From Sherwoodlollariibacterium sp049275655 (lineage in GTDB: Bacteria > Omnitrophota > Gorgyraeia > Gygaellales > Profunditerraquicolaceae): DNA of 30,804 nucleotides. Below the pieces are notes generated by a model. It was not told where the DNA came from, ran no database searches, and saw only the letters and a program-made list of their open reading frames with translations. Shown in pieces: positions 22,512-30,804 of this stretch (positions within the stretch are counted from its first letter, which is position 1; every line of letters starts with the position of its first letter). The stretch is from positions 1 to 30,804 of the forward strand of contig JBASUY010000027.1 of the NCBI GenBank assembly GCA_049275655.1. Reading direction: 5' to 3'. Position numbers and translations under genes: made by a program.

Positions 22512-23232
22512 TTAAACTCTCCTCTTTGATAAACTCAATATTAAAAGTCTTTATAAATGATTCTATTAGCTTTTCTTCAATAGCATCCTTATCTAAATTG
22601 CATTTTAACTCTTTAGCTAAAAAAGTATTCCCTAAAGAGACACTTTCAGGAAAATAGCGCAGATATTTTTGCATAAGATTAAAATCTATGCTTATGGGTA
22701 TTGAACCGTGTTGAAATATCACATCCCGCTTTCTCTTTTGCGCATTGCCCCCTATTTTTTTACCATTTATAGTAATATCAAACTTTTCATAAGAGGCTGC
22801 GCAGAGTTTAGAAGGAGAAGCCTTGAGCCTAAACCCTACGGACTCAAGCGCAAAAACAGGGTTTAGGCCTAAAGACTTATAGAAATTTATCAAAAATGCG
22901 CAGGTCTTCCGGTAAGAGACAAAGACACCCTCCTCTTCTTCTATGTCCAGCTTTGAGCAAGTAATACTATAGGTAACTTCATTATCATGAAACAAGACTC
23001 CGCCTCCGGTTAGGCGCTTAGCAATACCAACCCCGTCTTTATGACATAAAGGAAGATCTAATTCTTCTTCCGGCTTTTGTGAAAATCCATAGGTAAATGA
23101 GGGTGCTTCCCAACTATAAATACGGAATACCGGTATCCTCTCTTTAAGATACCGTAAAAATATCCCCTCATCTATAGACATATTAGAAGAGGCATTAGCA
23201 GGTTTTGAACGGATAAGCTTAAATCTTTTCAT
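22489..23232 (-). CDS. Octanoyltransferase/lipoate-protein ligase (LipM/LplA family)
   Basis: A 247-residue protein of the biotin/lipoate A/B ligase fold. RLTGGGVLFHDNEVTYS is the R-x-T-G-G-G-x-x-x-H signature. GKKIGGNAQKRKRDVIFQHG holds the catalytic lysine region. A cysteine at KLCAASYE lies close to where LipM octanoyltransferases carry their catalytic Cys, though alignment needs a small gap. Coupling to lipA, which acts on octanoyl groups, favours an octanoyltransferase over salvage of free lipoate. This is context-based, and lipoate ligase activity cannot be excluded. It lies six bases after gcvPB and overlaps lipA. Confidence 0.85.
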   Translation of the reverse strand: MKRFKLIRSKPANASSNMSIDEGIFLRYLKERIPVFRIYSWEAPSFTYGFSQKPEEELDLPLCHKDGVGIAKRLTGGGVLFHDNEVTYSITCSKLDIEEEEGVFVSYRKTCAFLINFYKSLGLNPVFALESVGFRLKASPSKLCAASYEKFDITINGKKIGGNAQKRKRDVIFQHGSIPISIDFNLMQKYLRYFPESVSLGNTFLAKELKCNLDKDAIEEKLIESFIKTFNIEFIKEESLNEAALVK

Positions 23233-23238
23233 TATTTT

Positions 23239-24687
23239 TTAAGGCGTCCAGCGAAGGTTTGGCTTACGCGCTGCTTTAGTTTCATCAAGCCTTTTTACAG
23301 GCATAGTGGTAGGAGACGAACGCAAAGTTTCAGGGTTACTTTCGGCAAGATTAGCTGCCTCAATCATCGCCTCAATAAAGCTATCTATGACCTCCTTACT
23401 CTCGGTCTCAGTAGGCTCAATCATCATCGCTTCTTTAACAATAAGGGGGAAATATATAGTAGGCGGATGAAAACCCTTATCTATTAGGTATTTAGCGATA
23501 TCTAAAGCATGTACTCCATTTTTTACCTGACGCAAGGCAGATAAAACACACTCATGCATACAAATCTTATCAAATGGCACCGCAAAATATTTTTTTAATT
23601 TACTTAGGCAATAATTTGCGCTTAAGACTGCATTCTCGCTTGCCTCGGTTAAACCCTCTTTACCTAAAGCTAAAATATACGCATACGCTTTTAGAATCAC
23701 CCCAAAGTTTCCGTAAAAAGGCGCTATATACCCTATGGTATTTTTCTTTTGATAATCAAGGCAATACGCACCGTCATCTTTGCGCATAACGTAAGGTATA
23801 GGAAGAAAATCAACTAACTCTTTACAAACCCCTACCGGCCCTGCTCCGGGGCCGCCTCCTCCATGCGGGGTCCCAAAAGTCTTGTGCAGATTTAGATGAA
23901 CTATATCAAAACCAATATCTCCGGGCCGGCACTTGCCCATAATAGCATTTAAATTTGCTCCGTCATAATACATTAAAGCCCCTGCCTTATGCGCTAAATC
24001 CGCTATCTCCTTTATCCTTGGATTAAAAAGCCCTAAGGTATCCGGGCAAGTAAGCATAACCGCAGCCGTATCTTTATTCAGCACTTTTTTATACTCTTCC
24101 ATATCTAAATACCCTTCTTTATCCGTCGGAATAACAACTACCTCATATCCGGCAATTGCCGCGCTCGCCGGGTTTGTCCCATGGGAAGAGTCAGGGATAA
24201 TTACAAACTTTCTTTTTTCTCCCCTTAACTTATGATACGCAGAGATAAGCATAACCCCGGCTAACTCACCATGCGCTCCAGCTAAGGGTTGCAAGGTAAA
24301 AGCATGCATACCGGTTATCTCCATAAGCAACTGCTCTATTTGGTATAAAACCTCAAGCGCTCCCTGCGCAAGGCCAGCGCCAGAAGGCAATTGCGGAATC
24401 AAAGGATGAAGATTCAAAAAACCCTCTAAAGAAGCTACCTTTTCTGTAAACTTAGGGTTATACTTCATTGTACAGGAACCTAAGGGATAAAAATTAGTAT
24501 CCACAGAAAAGTTCATCCTTGATAAATTTGAAAAGTGCCGCACTACATCCAACTCAGATACTTCAGGTAAATTTGCTAATTCTTTTCTGCAATACTCTTT
24601 AGGTAACCCCGAAGATATAGGGACATCTAACTTAGGCAGGTTAAAACCTCTCCTATTCGCAACGCTCTTCTCAAATATTAACTGCAT
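23239..24687 (-). CDS. gcvPB: Glycine dehydrogenase (decarboxylating) subunit 2
   Basis: A 482-residue PLP subunit of the two-part P-protein of the glycine cleavage system. The PLP lysine is K269 in HLNLHKTFGTPHGGGGPG, and PDSSHGTNPASA and YPLGSCTMKYNP are conserved segments. P-protein decarboxylates glycine and passes the aminomethyl group to lipoylated GcvH. The gene overlaps the start side of gcvPA by ten bases, so the two subunits are probably made in equal amounts. Some bacteria and archaea use this split form rather than a single large GcvP. Confidence 0.96.
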   Translation of the reverse strand: MQLIFEKSVANRRGFNLPKLDVPISSGLPKEYCRKELANLPEVSELDVVRHFSNLSRMNFSVDTNFYPLGSCTMKYNPKFTEKVASLEGFLNLHPLIPQLPSGAGLAQGALEVLYQIEQLLMEITGMHAFTLQPLAGAHGELAGVMLISAYHKLRGEKRKFVIIPDSSHGTNPASAAIAGYEVVVIPTDKEGYLDMEEYKKVLNKDTAAVMLTCPDTLGLFNPRIKEIADLAHKAGALMYYDGANLNAIMGKCRPGDIGFDIVHLNLHKTFGTPHGGGGPGAGPVGVCKELVDFLPIPYVMRKDDGAYCLDYQKKNTIGYIAPFYGNFGVILKAYAYILALGKEGLTEASENAVLSANYCLSKLKKYFAVPFDKICMHECVLSALRQVKNGVHALDIAKYLIDKGFHPPTIYFPLIVKEAMMIEPTETESKEVIDSFIEAMIEAANLAESNPETLRSSPTTMPVKRLDETKAARKPNLRWTP

Positions 24688-26015
24688 AAGACTAACCTCA
24701 AACTCTCTACCAAGTTAACTATCTCTTGCTTTGTGCGTTTTTCAGTTACTGCAACTAAAAGATAATTCTGCATATCTTTATAGAACTTGCCTAAAGGCAA
24801 CCCGCAGGTAAATCCCTTATCTATCATTAAGGAAGCAACCTCTTCAGCATCTTTAGGAAGCTCTATTGTAAACTCATTAAATGTTAAAGTATTCCTTTTT
24901 ACTTTTACCCCGGGGATCTTTTCAAATAGCGATTTAGCAAAATCTGACTTTTGATAATTCATAACCGCTAAATCATGAATACCTTTTTTACCCAACAGGC
25001 AAGTAAAAATTAATGCCCTTAAAGCGCAGAGCGATTCATTTGAACAGATATTAGAAGTTGCCCTCTCCCTGCGTATATGTTGCTCGCGCGCCTGCAAAGT
25101 AAGGACAAATCCCCTTTTTTTATCTTTATCTTCTGCTACTCCTACAACCCTGCCCGGTATCTGGCGCATAAACTTCTCTTTAAGGGCTATAAAACCTAAA
25201 TACGGCCCTCCAAAAGACAATGGAATCCCTAAACTCTGGCCTTCTCCGACAGCTATATCAAATCCCATCTCTGAAGGAGTCTTTAAAAGCCCTAAAGAAA
25301 TCGGGTAAACTGAGGCTATTGCTAAAGACCCTACCCTTTGCGCCTCTTTTACAATATCAGAAAAGTCATCAACTCCCCCGAAAAAATTAGGGTTCTGCAA
25401 GACTACTGCTGCTGTTTTATCATCTAAAACTTTATATATATCTTCACGGGAGCTCTGCCCATGGATAGCCGGTGTTTCAATTAGTTCAATATCCAGATTT
25501 GAAGTGTGAGTGTAAAGCATAGTGCGGTAGATTGGGTTTACCCCACTATCAAGAATAATCTTTTTTCTTTTTGTATGCCTTACCGCTATCATCACTGCTT
25601 CATACAAGGCAGTTCCTCCGTCATATAAAGAGGCATTGGAGACATCTAAACCGGTTAATTCACATATCACCGTCTGGTACTCATAAATTGCCTGAAGCCA
25701 GCCCTGAGAACATTCCGGCTGATAAGGGGTATAAGCAGTATAAAACTCAGAGCGGATAGATAAAGCATCTATTGCTGCGGGGATATAATGGTCATAAAAA
25801 CCCCCTCCTATAAAATTGACAAGCGAGGTATTATTCTTACCCGCCAAACCTCTTAAGTACTCCATTACTTCAAACTCTGACCTGCCGGAAGGGATATTAA
25901 ATGATTTAGGTTTTAAAGGCTCAGGAATAACCTTAAAAAGCTCATCAACACTCTTGACGCCTATTGCCTCAAACATATTCTTCTTATCTTCGTTAGTATG
26001 CGGGGAGTAATTCAT
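24678..26015 (-). CDS. gcvPA: Glycine dehydrogenase (decarboxylating) subunit 1
   Basis: A 445-residue partner subunit of the split P-protein. The typical opening HTNEDKKNMFEAIGVKSVDELF is followed by FIGGGFYDHYIPAA and YTPYQPECSQGWLQA, hallmarks of GcvPA. It lacks the PLP lysine, which is in GcvPB. The ATG overlaps the gcvH stop in the sequence ATGA, so translation is coupled, and its end overlaps gcvPB by ten bases. Confidence 0.96.
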   Translation of the reverse strand: MNYSPHTNEDKKNMFEAIGVKSVDELFKVIPEPLKPKSFNIPSGRSEFEVMEYLRGLAGKNNTSLVNFIGGGFYDHYIPAAIDALSIRSEFYTAYTPYQPECSQGWLQAIYEYQTVICELTGLDVSNASLYDGGTALYEAVMIAVRHTKRKKIILDSGVNPIYRTMLYTHTSNLDIELIETPAIHGQSSREDIYKVLDDKTAAVVLQNPNFFGGVDDFSDIVKEAQRVGSLAIASVYPISLGLLKTPSEMGFDIAVGEGQSLGIPLSFGGPYLGFIALKEKFMRQIPGRVVGVAEDKDKKRGFVLTLQAREQHIRRERATSNICSNESLCALRALIFTCLLGKKGIHDLAVMNYQKSDFAKSLFEKIPGVKVKRNTLTFNEFTIELPKDAEEVASLMIDKGFTCGLPLGKFYKDMQNYLLVAVTEKRTKQEIVNLVESLRLVLCS

Positions 26016-26392
26016 TTAGAAAGGGTGCTTAAATATTCTTTATATTTTTCTGCGCCTAAAAGATTATCTTTTTCTTTTAGGTCTTTTATCTTAACCTCTA
26101 CTATCCAACCTGAATCATAAGGGGATTTATTGATTAGCTCAGGCTTATTAACCAACTCTTCATTTATCTTTAGAACCTCTCCGGATAAAGGAGAGTATAT
26201 ATCAGAGGCTGCCTTAACTGATTCTACTGTTGCGCACAAGCCAAACTGCGTTAACTCTTGGCCTACCTTAGGTAAGTCTATAAAAGTTATATCACCCAAA
26301 GACTCTTGCGCAAAATCCGTTATCCCTATAGTAGCGCTCTCTCCTGTTATTCTTACCCACTCATGCTCCTTAGTAAACAAAAGACTCTCCAT
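26012..26392 (-). CDS. gcvH: Glycine cleavage system H protein
   Basis: A 126-residue lipoyl carrier protein that shuttles the aminomethyl intermediate between P-, T- and L-proteins. The lipoyl lysine is K60 in VESVKAASD. I place the start at the ATG at 26392, which follows GAGGAG by six bases; in-frame GTG and TTG codons directly upstream are less likely starts. The operon encodes its lipoylation enzymes as well. No dihydrolipoyl dehydrogenase (L-protein) gene is visible here. Confidence 0.96.
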   Translation of the reverse strand: MESLLFTKEHEWVRITGESATIGITDFAQESLGDITFIDLPKVGQELTQFGLCATVESVKAASDIYSPLSGEVLKINEELVNKPELINKSPYDSGWIVEVKIKDLKEKDNLLGAEKYKEYLSTLSK

Positions 26393-26409
26393 CACCAACT
26401 CCTCTTTTC

Positions 26410-27504
26410 TTAATTTTTAACACTCCCTTTTTTATAGAAGGGCCTCTTCACTATCTTTGCTTCTATCTTAACTTTATCCTCACTAAGAACTATATCTTCT
26501 CCTACTGCCAATCTTTCAGTAACATAACCCATCCCTATACCAACCCCTAAGCTCGGAGAAAAAGAACCACTCGTTACAAAACCTATATCCTTATCTTTAT
26601 AATTTATACGGTAATTGTGTCGGGGAGCACGGCGCGAACTTGCCTCAAAAGAGACTAATCTACGCTTTGGACCGCTCTCCTTATCTTTTAATAACGCTTC
26701 CTTTCCGATAAATTCCTTATTCCAATCAATGAATAATTTTAATCCGGCTTCTAAGGGAGTAGTCTTACTATCTATATCCTGGCCATATAAACTATACCCC
26801 ATCTCAAGGCGTAATGTATCGCGCGCACCAAGCCCGGCAGGTTTTACCCTCTTATCTTTTAGCATCTCATCCCAAAGCAAAGGTATCTTTGCTTTAGGCA
26901 TATAAAACTCAAATCCTAACTCTCCTGTATATCCGGTGCGGCTTATAATTATCTCTTCGCCTAAAAGATTAAAATAATCAAAATAGAAATATTTAAGGTC
27001 AATATCTTTTTTAAGCAACTCTTGCAACACATCCCTTGCTAAAGGCCCTTGCAAGTCAATCTTACCTAAATTACCTGATATATTCTTTATACTAACGCTC
27101 CCCTTAAGCTTACCTTGCAGGTAATTCAAATCCCCTTCAGTTGTCCCGGCATTAACTACAAAGAGCCACTTATTTAAAGAGAGTTTATAAACTATCAAGT
27201 CGTCTATAACCCCTGCCTCCTCATTCAATATAAAACCATACCCGCAACTATTTAAACTTAAATTTTTAAGATTAACCGTAACAAGCTCTTCAATATTGCT
27301 ATTATCTAAATCCGCCTCAACCTCAAGAAGCCCCATATGACAGGTATCAAATATCCCAGCAAAAGAGCGCACCCAGTTATGCTCTTCAATAATACCACTA
27401 TACTGTATAGGCATAAGCCATCCACCAAAAGGAGCTAATCTTGCGCCTAATTCCTTATGTTTCTCTATAAGGGGGGTTAATTTAAGGTTGGTACTATTCT
27501 CCAC
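26410..27504 (-). CDS. gcvT: Aminomethyltransferase (glycine cleavage T protein)
   Basis: A 364-residue folate-binding enzyme that moves the methylene group from GcvH to tetrahydrofolate. Conserved parts include APFGGWLMPIQY, FDTCHMGLLEVE, SRTGYTGELGFEFY and GLGARDTLRLEMGYSLYG. The start is GTG at 27504: an in-frame TAG lies four codons upstream and the next methionines are inside the conserved core. Its ribosome site is weak (AGAG), so coupling to hldD 21 bases upstream is likely. It is followed by gcvH after 17 bases. Confidence 0.95.
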   Translation of the reverse strand: MENSTNLKLTPLIEKHKELGARLAPFGGWLMPIQYSGIIEEHNWVRSFAGIFDTCHMGLLEVEADLDNSNIEELVTVNLKNLSLNSCGYGFILNEEAGVIDDLIVYKLSLNKWLFVVNAGTTEGDLNYLQGKLKGSVSIKNISGNLGKIDLQGPLARDVLQELLKKDIDLKYFYFDYFNLLGEEIIISRTGYTGELGFEFYMPKAKIPLLWDEMLKDKRVKPAGLGARDTLRLEMGYSLYGQDIDSKTTPLEAGLKLFIDWNKEFIGKEALLKDKESGPKRRLVSFEASSRRAPRHNYRINYKDKDIGFVTSGSFSPSLGVGIGMGYVTERLAVGEDIVLSEDKVKIEAKIVKRPFYKKGSVKN

Positions 27505-27525
27505 TTTGCTCTAATAAACTTCTTT

Positions 27526-28488
27526 CTAAAGGTGTACTTTATCTTTTAGGTATGTTGAATAATCTCCAACTGCCTCTTCCAAAGATGTAAACTCATACAA
27601 ACAACCGACAGAACCTAATTTATCCATCTTTGCTTGCGTAAAATACTGATACTGGCCCTTTATCTCTCTGGGCATTTCAATATACTCTATAGCTACATCC
27701 ATACCTAAGGCAGAAAACATAGCCCTTGCCACATCATTCCAACTACGAGCCTTTCCTGTGCCTAAATTATATATCCCTGCCTTAGTTTGGTTCTGATAAA
27801 AGAAATACATAACCTCTATAGCATCTTTTACGTAGATAAAATCCCGCTTCTGCTCTCCGTCTTTAAAATCATCGCGGTAAGATTTAAATAAGCGCATGGG
27901 CTTGCCGTTTTTTAAGTCATCAAAGCGCTTACAGATAACACTCATCATCTCTTCCTTATGATACTCATTAGGCCCAAAGACATTAAAGAACTTTAACCCT
28001 ACAAATTCCTTAAACAAACCCTGCTCTAAAACCCAAAGGTCAAATAGCTGCTTTGATTCCCCGTATAAGTTGAGAGGTTTTAAAGACGGGATAATGCTTT
28101 CAGCATCATCATACCCTAAAGCCCCGTCTCCATAGGTTGCAGCAGAAGAGGCATAAATAAAATGTATCCTATTATTAACTGCCCACTTAGCAAGGCGTTT
28201 TGAATACTCGTAATTATTTTGACGGTAATAATCGGCATCATCCAGTATTGTTGAGCTACAAGCCCCCATATGAATAATCTTATTCACTTTAAGGAACTTG
28301 CCGGACTCTAATAACTTTAAAAAATCCTCTTTTCTGATGTAATCGGTATATTTTTTCCCTGAAAGGTTTTTTTCTTTAAGTTTAGAATCAAGGTTATCTA
28401 CGATTATAATATCCTCAATACCCTCTTGATTCAACTTCCACAAAAAACAGCTTCCGATAAATCCGCCGCCGCCGGTTAAGATAACCAT
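27526..28488 (-). CDS. hldD: ADP-L-glycero-D-manno-heptose 6-epimerase
   Basis: A 320-residue short-chain (extended SDR) epimerase that makes ADP-L-glycero-D-manno-heptose for the lipopolysaccharide inner core. The NAD(P)-binding glycine motif is GGGGFIGS (about 6-13). The HldD hallmarks are MGACSSTILDDADY, YGDG, the YxxxK pair in NLYGESKQLFD, NVFGPNEYHKEEMMSV, GEQKRDFIYVKD and GQYQYFTQA. It implies an LPS-bearing outer membrane. It heads the glycine-cleavage operon although the pathways are unrelated. The start has a GAGGT ribosome site. Confidence 0.95.
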   Translation of the reverse strand: MVILTGGGGFIGSCFLWKLNQEGIEDIIIVDNLDSKLKEKNLSGKKYTDYIRKEDFLKLLESGKFLKVNKIIHMGACSSTILDDADYYRQNNYEYSKRLAKWAVNNRIHFIYASSAATYGDGALGYDDAESIIPSLKPLNLYGESKQLFDLWVLEQGLFKEFVGLKFFNVFGPNEYHKEEMMSVICKRFDDLKNGKPMRLFKSYRDDFKDGEQKRDFIYVKDAIEVMYFFYQNQTKAGIYNLGTGKARSWNDVARAMFSALGMDVAIEYIEMPREIKGQYQYFTQAKMDKLGSVGCLYEFTSLEEAVGDYSTYLKDKVHL

Positions 28489-28537
28489 TTAATACCTCTA
28501 ACTTAAAATTAAACAAATTGTTAAATGGGGCGTTACT

Positions 28538-28565
28538 ATTGTAACATAAAATACACACCTTACAA
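28538..28565 (-). promoter_or_regulatory. Sigma-70 promoter of the hldD-gcv-lip unit
   Basis: TTGTAA (28560-28565), a 16-bp spacer and TACAAT (28538-28543) with an extended -10 TGT. It lies 49 bases before the hldD ATG. The leader (about 43 bases) is too short for a glycine riboswitch and none is recognisable. Confidence 0.7.
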
Positions 28566-28583
28566 TGAGAAAAGCTAAGGGAA

Positions 28584-29201
28584 TTATTTTACGGCAGATA
28601 TTACTACAAAACCGCCTCTGCCGTATCCTTTTTTGGGAACTTCTACAGAAGTTAAATCCTGCGGCAATTTAGAGAGGGTTTGATAAAAACTTAACTTTTT
28701 AAAACCTGACCTGCTTAAGAGTGTTTTAACCTCGCCTACGCTAAAAAACTTAGCCTTCTTATAAAAAATGCTCTTTTTATTTCTATAATAAACCCCTAAA
28801 AAACTCTCCCTATCTACAATGCCGATAATTATCTTTCCCTTAGGCTTTAAAACCCGCCTTGCCTCGCTTATTACTTTAACCGGGTCATCAACAAAACATA
28901 GAGTAATTATGACCGCAACGTAATCAAAAAACCCATCCTTAAACGGAATCTTCTCTCCCTTGCCTAAGCGGACATTAACATCCCTTCTTTTAGCAATTTT
29001 AAGCATATTCAAAGAGGGATCAATTCCGTTTTTAATCCCTAAAGATAAAGCAAACCTGCCTGTGCCAACGCCTATCTCTAAACCCTCGCCTCTCTTAGGG
29101 AGGGCTTTTTTTAAAGCCCTTACCTCTGAGAGAAAAGCAAACCTATTTTTATCATACCAAGCATCATACTTCTTGTAATATTTATCAAATACCTTCTTCA
29201 T
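28584..29201 (-). CDS. Class I SAM-dependent methyltransferase
   Basis: A 205-residue methyltransferase of the Methyltransf_11 type. Motif I is LEIGVGTGRFA (SAM binding, about 41-51). Acidic loop residues lie in GIDPSLNML, and VRLGKGEKIPFKDGFFDYV is the usual post-I/II region, followed by VLKPKGKIIIGIVD. The substrate cannot be told. The start overlaps the J-domain stop (ATGA), so the two are coupled. No terminator separates it from the hldD promoter 19 bases downstream. Confidence 0.88.
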   Translation of the reverse strand: MKKVFDKYYKKYDAWYDKNRFAFLSEVRALKKALPKRGEGLEIGVGTGRFALSLGIKNGIDPSLNMLKIAKRRDVNVRLGKGEKIPFKDGFFDYVAVIITLCFVDDPVKVISEARRVLKPKGKIIIGIVDRESFLGVYYRNKKSIFYKKAKFFSVGEVKTLLSRSGFKKLSFYQTLSKLPQDLTSVEVPKKGYGRGGFVVISAVK

Positions 29202-29515
29202 ATCCCTAAATCATCAAAAAACCCGCCGTAAAATCTTTTTAGGTATTCATACTCTTCTTTAGACATCGTATTCTTCTTAACATCTTTCTCCCTAAAAGAG
29301 AAGCGGTAACTTGCGCAATAATTTAAGATAATGTCCTTTGCATCACTTATCTTTTTAAAAGACTCCTCATGCTCTTTCTTTTCTTTACCCTTATGCTTGT
29401 CAGGATGGTATTTAACCGCCAAACCCCGAAAGGCCTCCTTAATCTCTCCCATAGTAGCTTCTTCATCTAAACCTAAAAGCTTCCTCGCCTCATCTATCTG
29501 TTTAAAGTCAGCCAT
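29198..29515 (-). CDS. Short J-domain (DnaJ-like) protein
   Basis: A 105-residue protein whose first 65 residues form a J-domain: KLLGLDEEATMGEIKEAF, then KYHPDKH with the HPD tripeptide that stimulates Hsp70 (DnaK), then FKKISDAKDIIL. No glycine-rich, zinc-finger or substrate-binding domain follows; the last 35 residues are charged and aromatic. It is a DnaK co-chaperone of unknown target. GGAGGTT spans the stop of the preceding MBL gene, two bases before its ATG. Confidence 0.88.
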   Translation of the reverse strand: MADFKQIDEARKLLGLDEEATMGEIKEAFRGLAVKYHPDKHKGKEKKEHEESFKKISDAKDIILNYCASYRFSFREKDVKKNTMSKEEYEYLKRFYGGFFDDLGI

Positions 29516-29517
29516 AA

Positions 29518-30231
29518 TTAAACCTCCAACTCTTTTCCTACTACAACTTCTATAAAATTGTCTTTGTACTCTCTTCTAAACTCTTCTTCAGCTAAGTCTC
29601 CTGAGCAATGGGTAGGCCCTGCTTTTATTACGCCTAATGCCTTAAATTTTTTTACCACGCTCTCTACATCCTCTTTGCTTGATTCTATCATATGGAAACC
29701 GCCGAAAACAGCATAAATACTCTTTCCCGGAAACCTATTTCTTACCACTTCTATTATTTTTATTACCCCCGGGTGAGCGCAACCGGTAATTATAGTAAAC
29801 CCTTTATCTGTATCTAAAACTACTGCTTGCTCCGGCATATCTTTACCGCGGTATTCTCCGGGAATCTTACCGGTTATAAAAATACCCTTAGAAACCTCTA
29901 AAAACTCTTTTACTTCTATTGAGTTCTCTTTTAAAGAACCTAACTCTTCTTCAAACTCTTTGCTAAACCTAAAAGGAGAATATACCTTTATATTAGGATT
30001 TAAGTTAAGTATTGCTTTAAGCCCTCCTATATGATCCCAATGGTCATGAGAAATAGCTACTGCCTTAATCTTGTTTATACCTACCTTTAACTCCTTAATA
30101 TTCTTAACAAGCCACTCTCCATTTTCTCCGGTATCAAATAATACCTCGTCTTCTATTAAAAAAGAGACCCCCCAGCCGGTAACCAATTCTTTTTTTTCTG
30201 CGACCTTATCAAATAATACCTTTACTTTCAT
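29518..30231 (-). CDS. Metallo-beta-lactamase-fold hydrolase (COG1237/RFAP-synthase-like)
   Basis: A 237-residue MBL-fold protein. The metal ligands are in SHDHWDHIGGL (H-x-H-x-D-H), TGCAHPGV, FGGFHMI and GPTHCSGD. This set, with the Thr-Gly-Cys-Ala-His motif, is typical of the family named after 7,8-dihydropterin-6-methyl-4-(beta-D-ribofuranosyl)aminobenzene-5'-phosphate synthase, which also contains many uncharacterised bacterial hydrolases. The actual substrate is not known. AGAGGT precedes the ATG by six bases. It is 22 bases after the DUF89 gene and is probably cotranscribed with the J-domain and methyltransferase genes. Confidence 0.85.
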   Translation of the reverse strand: MKVKVLFDKVAEKKELVTGWGVSFLIEDEVLFDTGENGEWLVKNIKELKVGINKIKAVAISHDHWDHIGGLKAILNLNPNIKVYSPFRFSKEFEEELGSLKENSIEVKEFLEVSKGIFITGKIPGEYRGKDMPEQAVVLDTDKGFTIITGCAHPGVIKIIEVVRNRFPGKSIYAVFGGFHMIESSKEDVESVVKKFKALGVIKAGPTHCSGDLAEEEFRREYKDNFIEVVVGKELEV

Positions 30232-30253
30232 AAGTTTAACCTCTTTTTTTAAG

Positions 30254-30804
30254 TTAAGCCTTGTTGTATAGTAATACGTAATCGCCTATTCTTCCCTTAA
30301 CCTCTCTTGCAACAACAGGACACTTAACCATAAATAAAAAGAATATCTCTTTTTTTGCCTTTGATAATGACTCAAAATTTCCCTGCCCCTTACTGATAAC
30401 CATATCCGCACTCTTATAAATCTTTTTAAAATCTGAAGAGCACAAGCTCAATATGGTCCCGGGCGCATCCGTACCATTAGAGATAATCCTTGCTACCCTA
30501 TCAATCCCGCAGAATAAAGCATCTTCTAATAAAGCATCATTAATAATCGGCTTCTCCTTAACCGCGTAAAAAATAATTTTTCCCGGGTATTTCTTTTTTA
30601 TCTCTTCTATTAAGATGCGGTCAAAGACAACCTCTCCTGCATTATCCGCTAAATATAAGATACTCTTAGCATTCTTTAAGCTCTTCTTAAAAGCAGGATA
30701 ATGAAATATCCGATTCCTTCTTTTAGCCCTACTCTTTTCTGCGGTTATCCTCTTTAGCTCTTCTTTAATGTTTAGGCGGTTCTTAACCCCAAAATCTATT
30801 ATAT
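30254..30804 (-). CDS. DUF89/ARMT1-like protein (COG1578), N-terminus outside window
   Basis: The frame is open to the right edge, giving about 182 C-terminal residues. Visible family motifs are YLADNAGEVVFDRILIEEI (with the metal-binding Asp-Asn-Ala-Gly-Glu), ISNGTDAPGTIL and ADMVISKGQGNFESL. DUF89 proteins are metal-dependent phosphatases thought to remove damaged sugar-phosphate metabolites. No start codon lies within the window in the right place, so the gene is partial here because of the window edge and not broken. Confidence 0.88.
   Translation of the reverse strand, partial: IIDFGVKNRLNIKEELKRITAEKSRAKRRNRIFHYPAFKKSLKNAKSILYLADNAGEVVFDRILIEEIKKKYPGKIIFYAVKEKPIINDALLEDALFCGIDRVARIISNGTDAPGTILSLCSSDFKKIYKSADMVISKGQGNFESLSKAKKEIFFLFMVKCPVVAREVKGRIGDYVLLYNKA

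Noticed and set aside
28489..28583. Glycine riboswitch before the glycine cleavage operon.
   Set aside because: The leader after the predicted start is only about 43 bases and has none of the conserved glycine-aptamer elements.

Overview
The window looks like a chromosomal piece of an AT-rich, Gram-negative-type bacterium, most plausibly a member of candidate phylum Omnitrophota or a relative. This placement is inferred from gene content, not from a marker tree. Signs of an outer membrane are LolC/E- and LolD-type lipoprotein export genes, an ADP-heptose epimerase for lipopolysaccharide core, and a TolC-like domain. A TIGR04073-type exosortase-associated protein and minor pseudopilins point the same way. 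Coding density is very high. All genes are on the minus strand except the pair at 6468-8358.

Layout from left to right. 1-4076 is an apparent operon lysS - lolC/E - lolD - ilvE (ilvE is cut by the window edge), read from a perfect-consensus promoter that nearly abuts the lysS start codon. 4210-6379 holds htpX and a thioredoxin/DsbD-like membrane protein. 6468-8358 (plus strand) holds a polyprenyl diphosphate synthase and ispH. 8364-8735 is a small holin-like/DUF2934 membrane protein.

8840-15025 is the most unusual part. It contains a predicted seven-bladed beta-propeller joined to a TolC-like helical region, then a TIGR04073-type protein and a small ribbon-helix-helix-like protein. These last two lie behind a class I cyclic-di-GMP (GEMM-I) riboswitch followed by two tandem terminators. 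Next come a CHAT-protease/TPR membrane protein, a soluble zinc-finger anti-sigma-like protein and an ECF sigma factor. Two almost identical promoter sequences (TGTTAGATTTT-N8-ATACGTCTATTAAG) sit in front of the anti-sigma/CHAT pair and the propeller gene. I read this as a sigma factor module with a small local regulon.

15144-21529 appears to be one nine-gene transcription unit: rubrerythrin, three minor pseudopilins, a coiled-coil membrane protein, a YbgC-type thioesterase, a nitroreductase, a small membrane protein and a membrane pyrophosphatase. It ends in a duplicated palindromic terminator. 21678-28488 is a glycine-cleavage and lipoylation operon headed by hldD (hldD-gcvT-gcvH-gcvPA-gcvPB-lipM/lplA-lipA). 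28584-30804 holds a methyltransferase, a J-domain protein, a metallo-beta-lactamase-fold protein and the C-terminal part of a DUF89 protein. No tRNA, rRNA, CRISPR array, transposase or integrase was seen, and no gene-free stretch exceeds 300 bases. The longest gap (11238-11496) is filled by the riboswitch leader.
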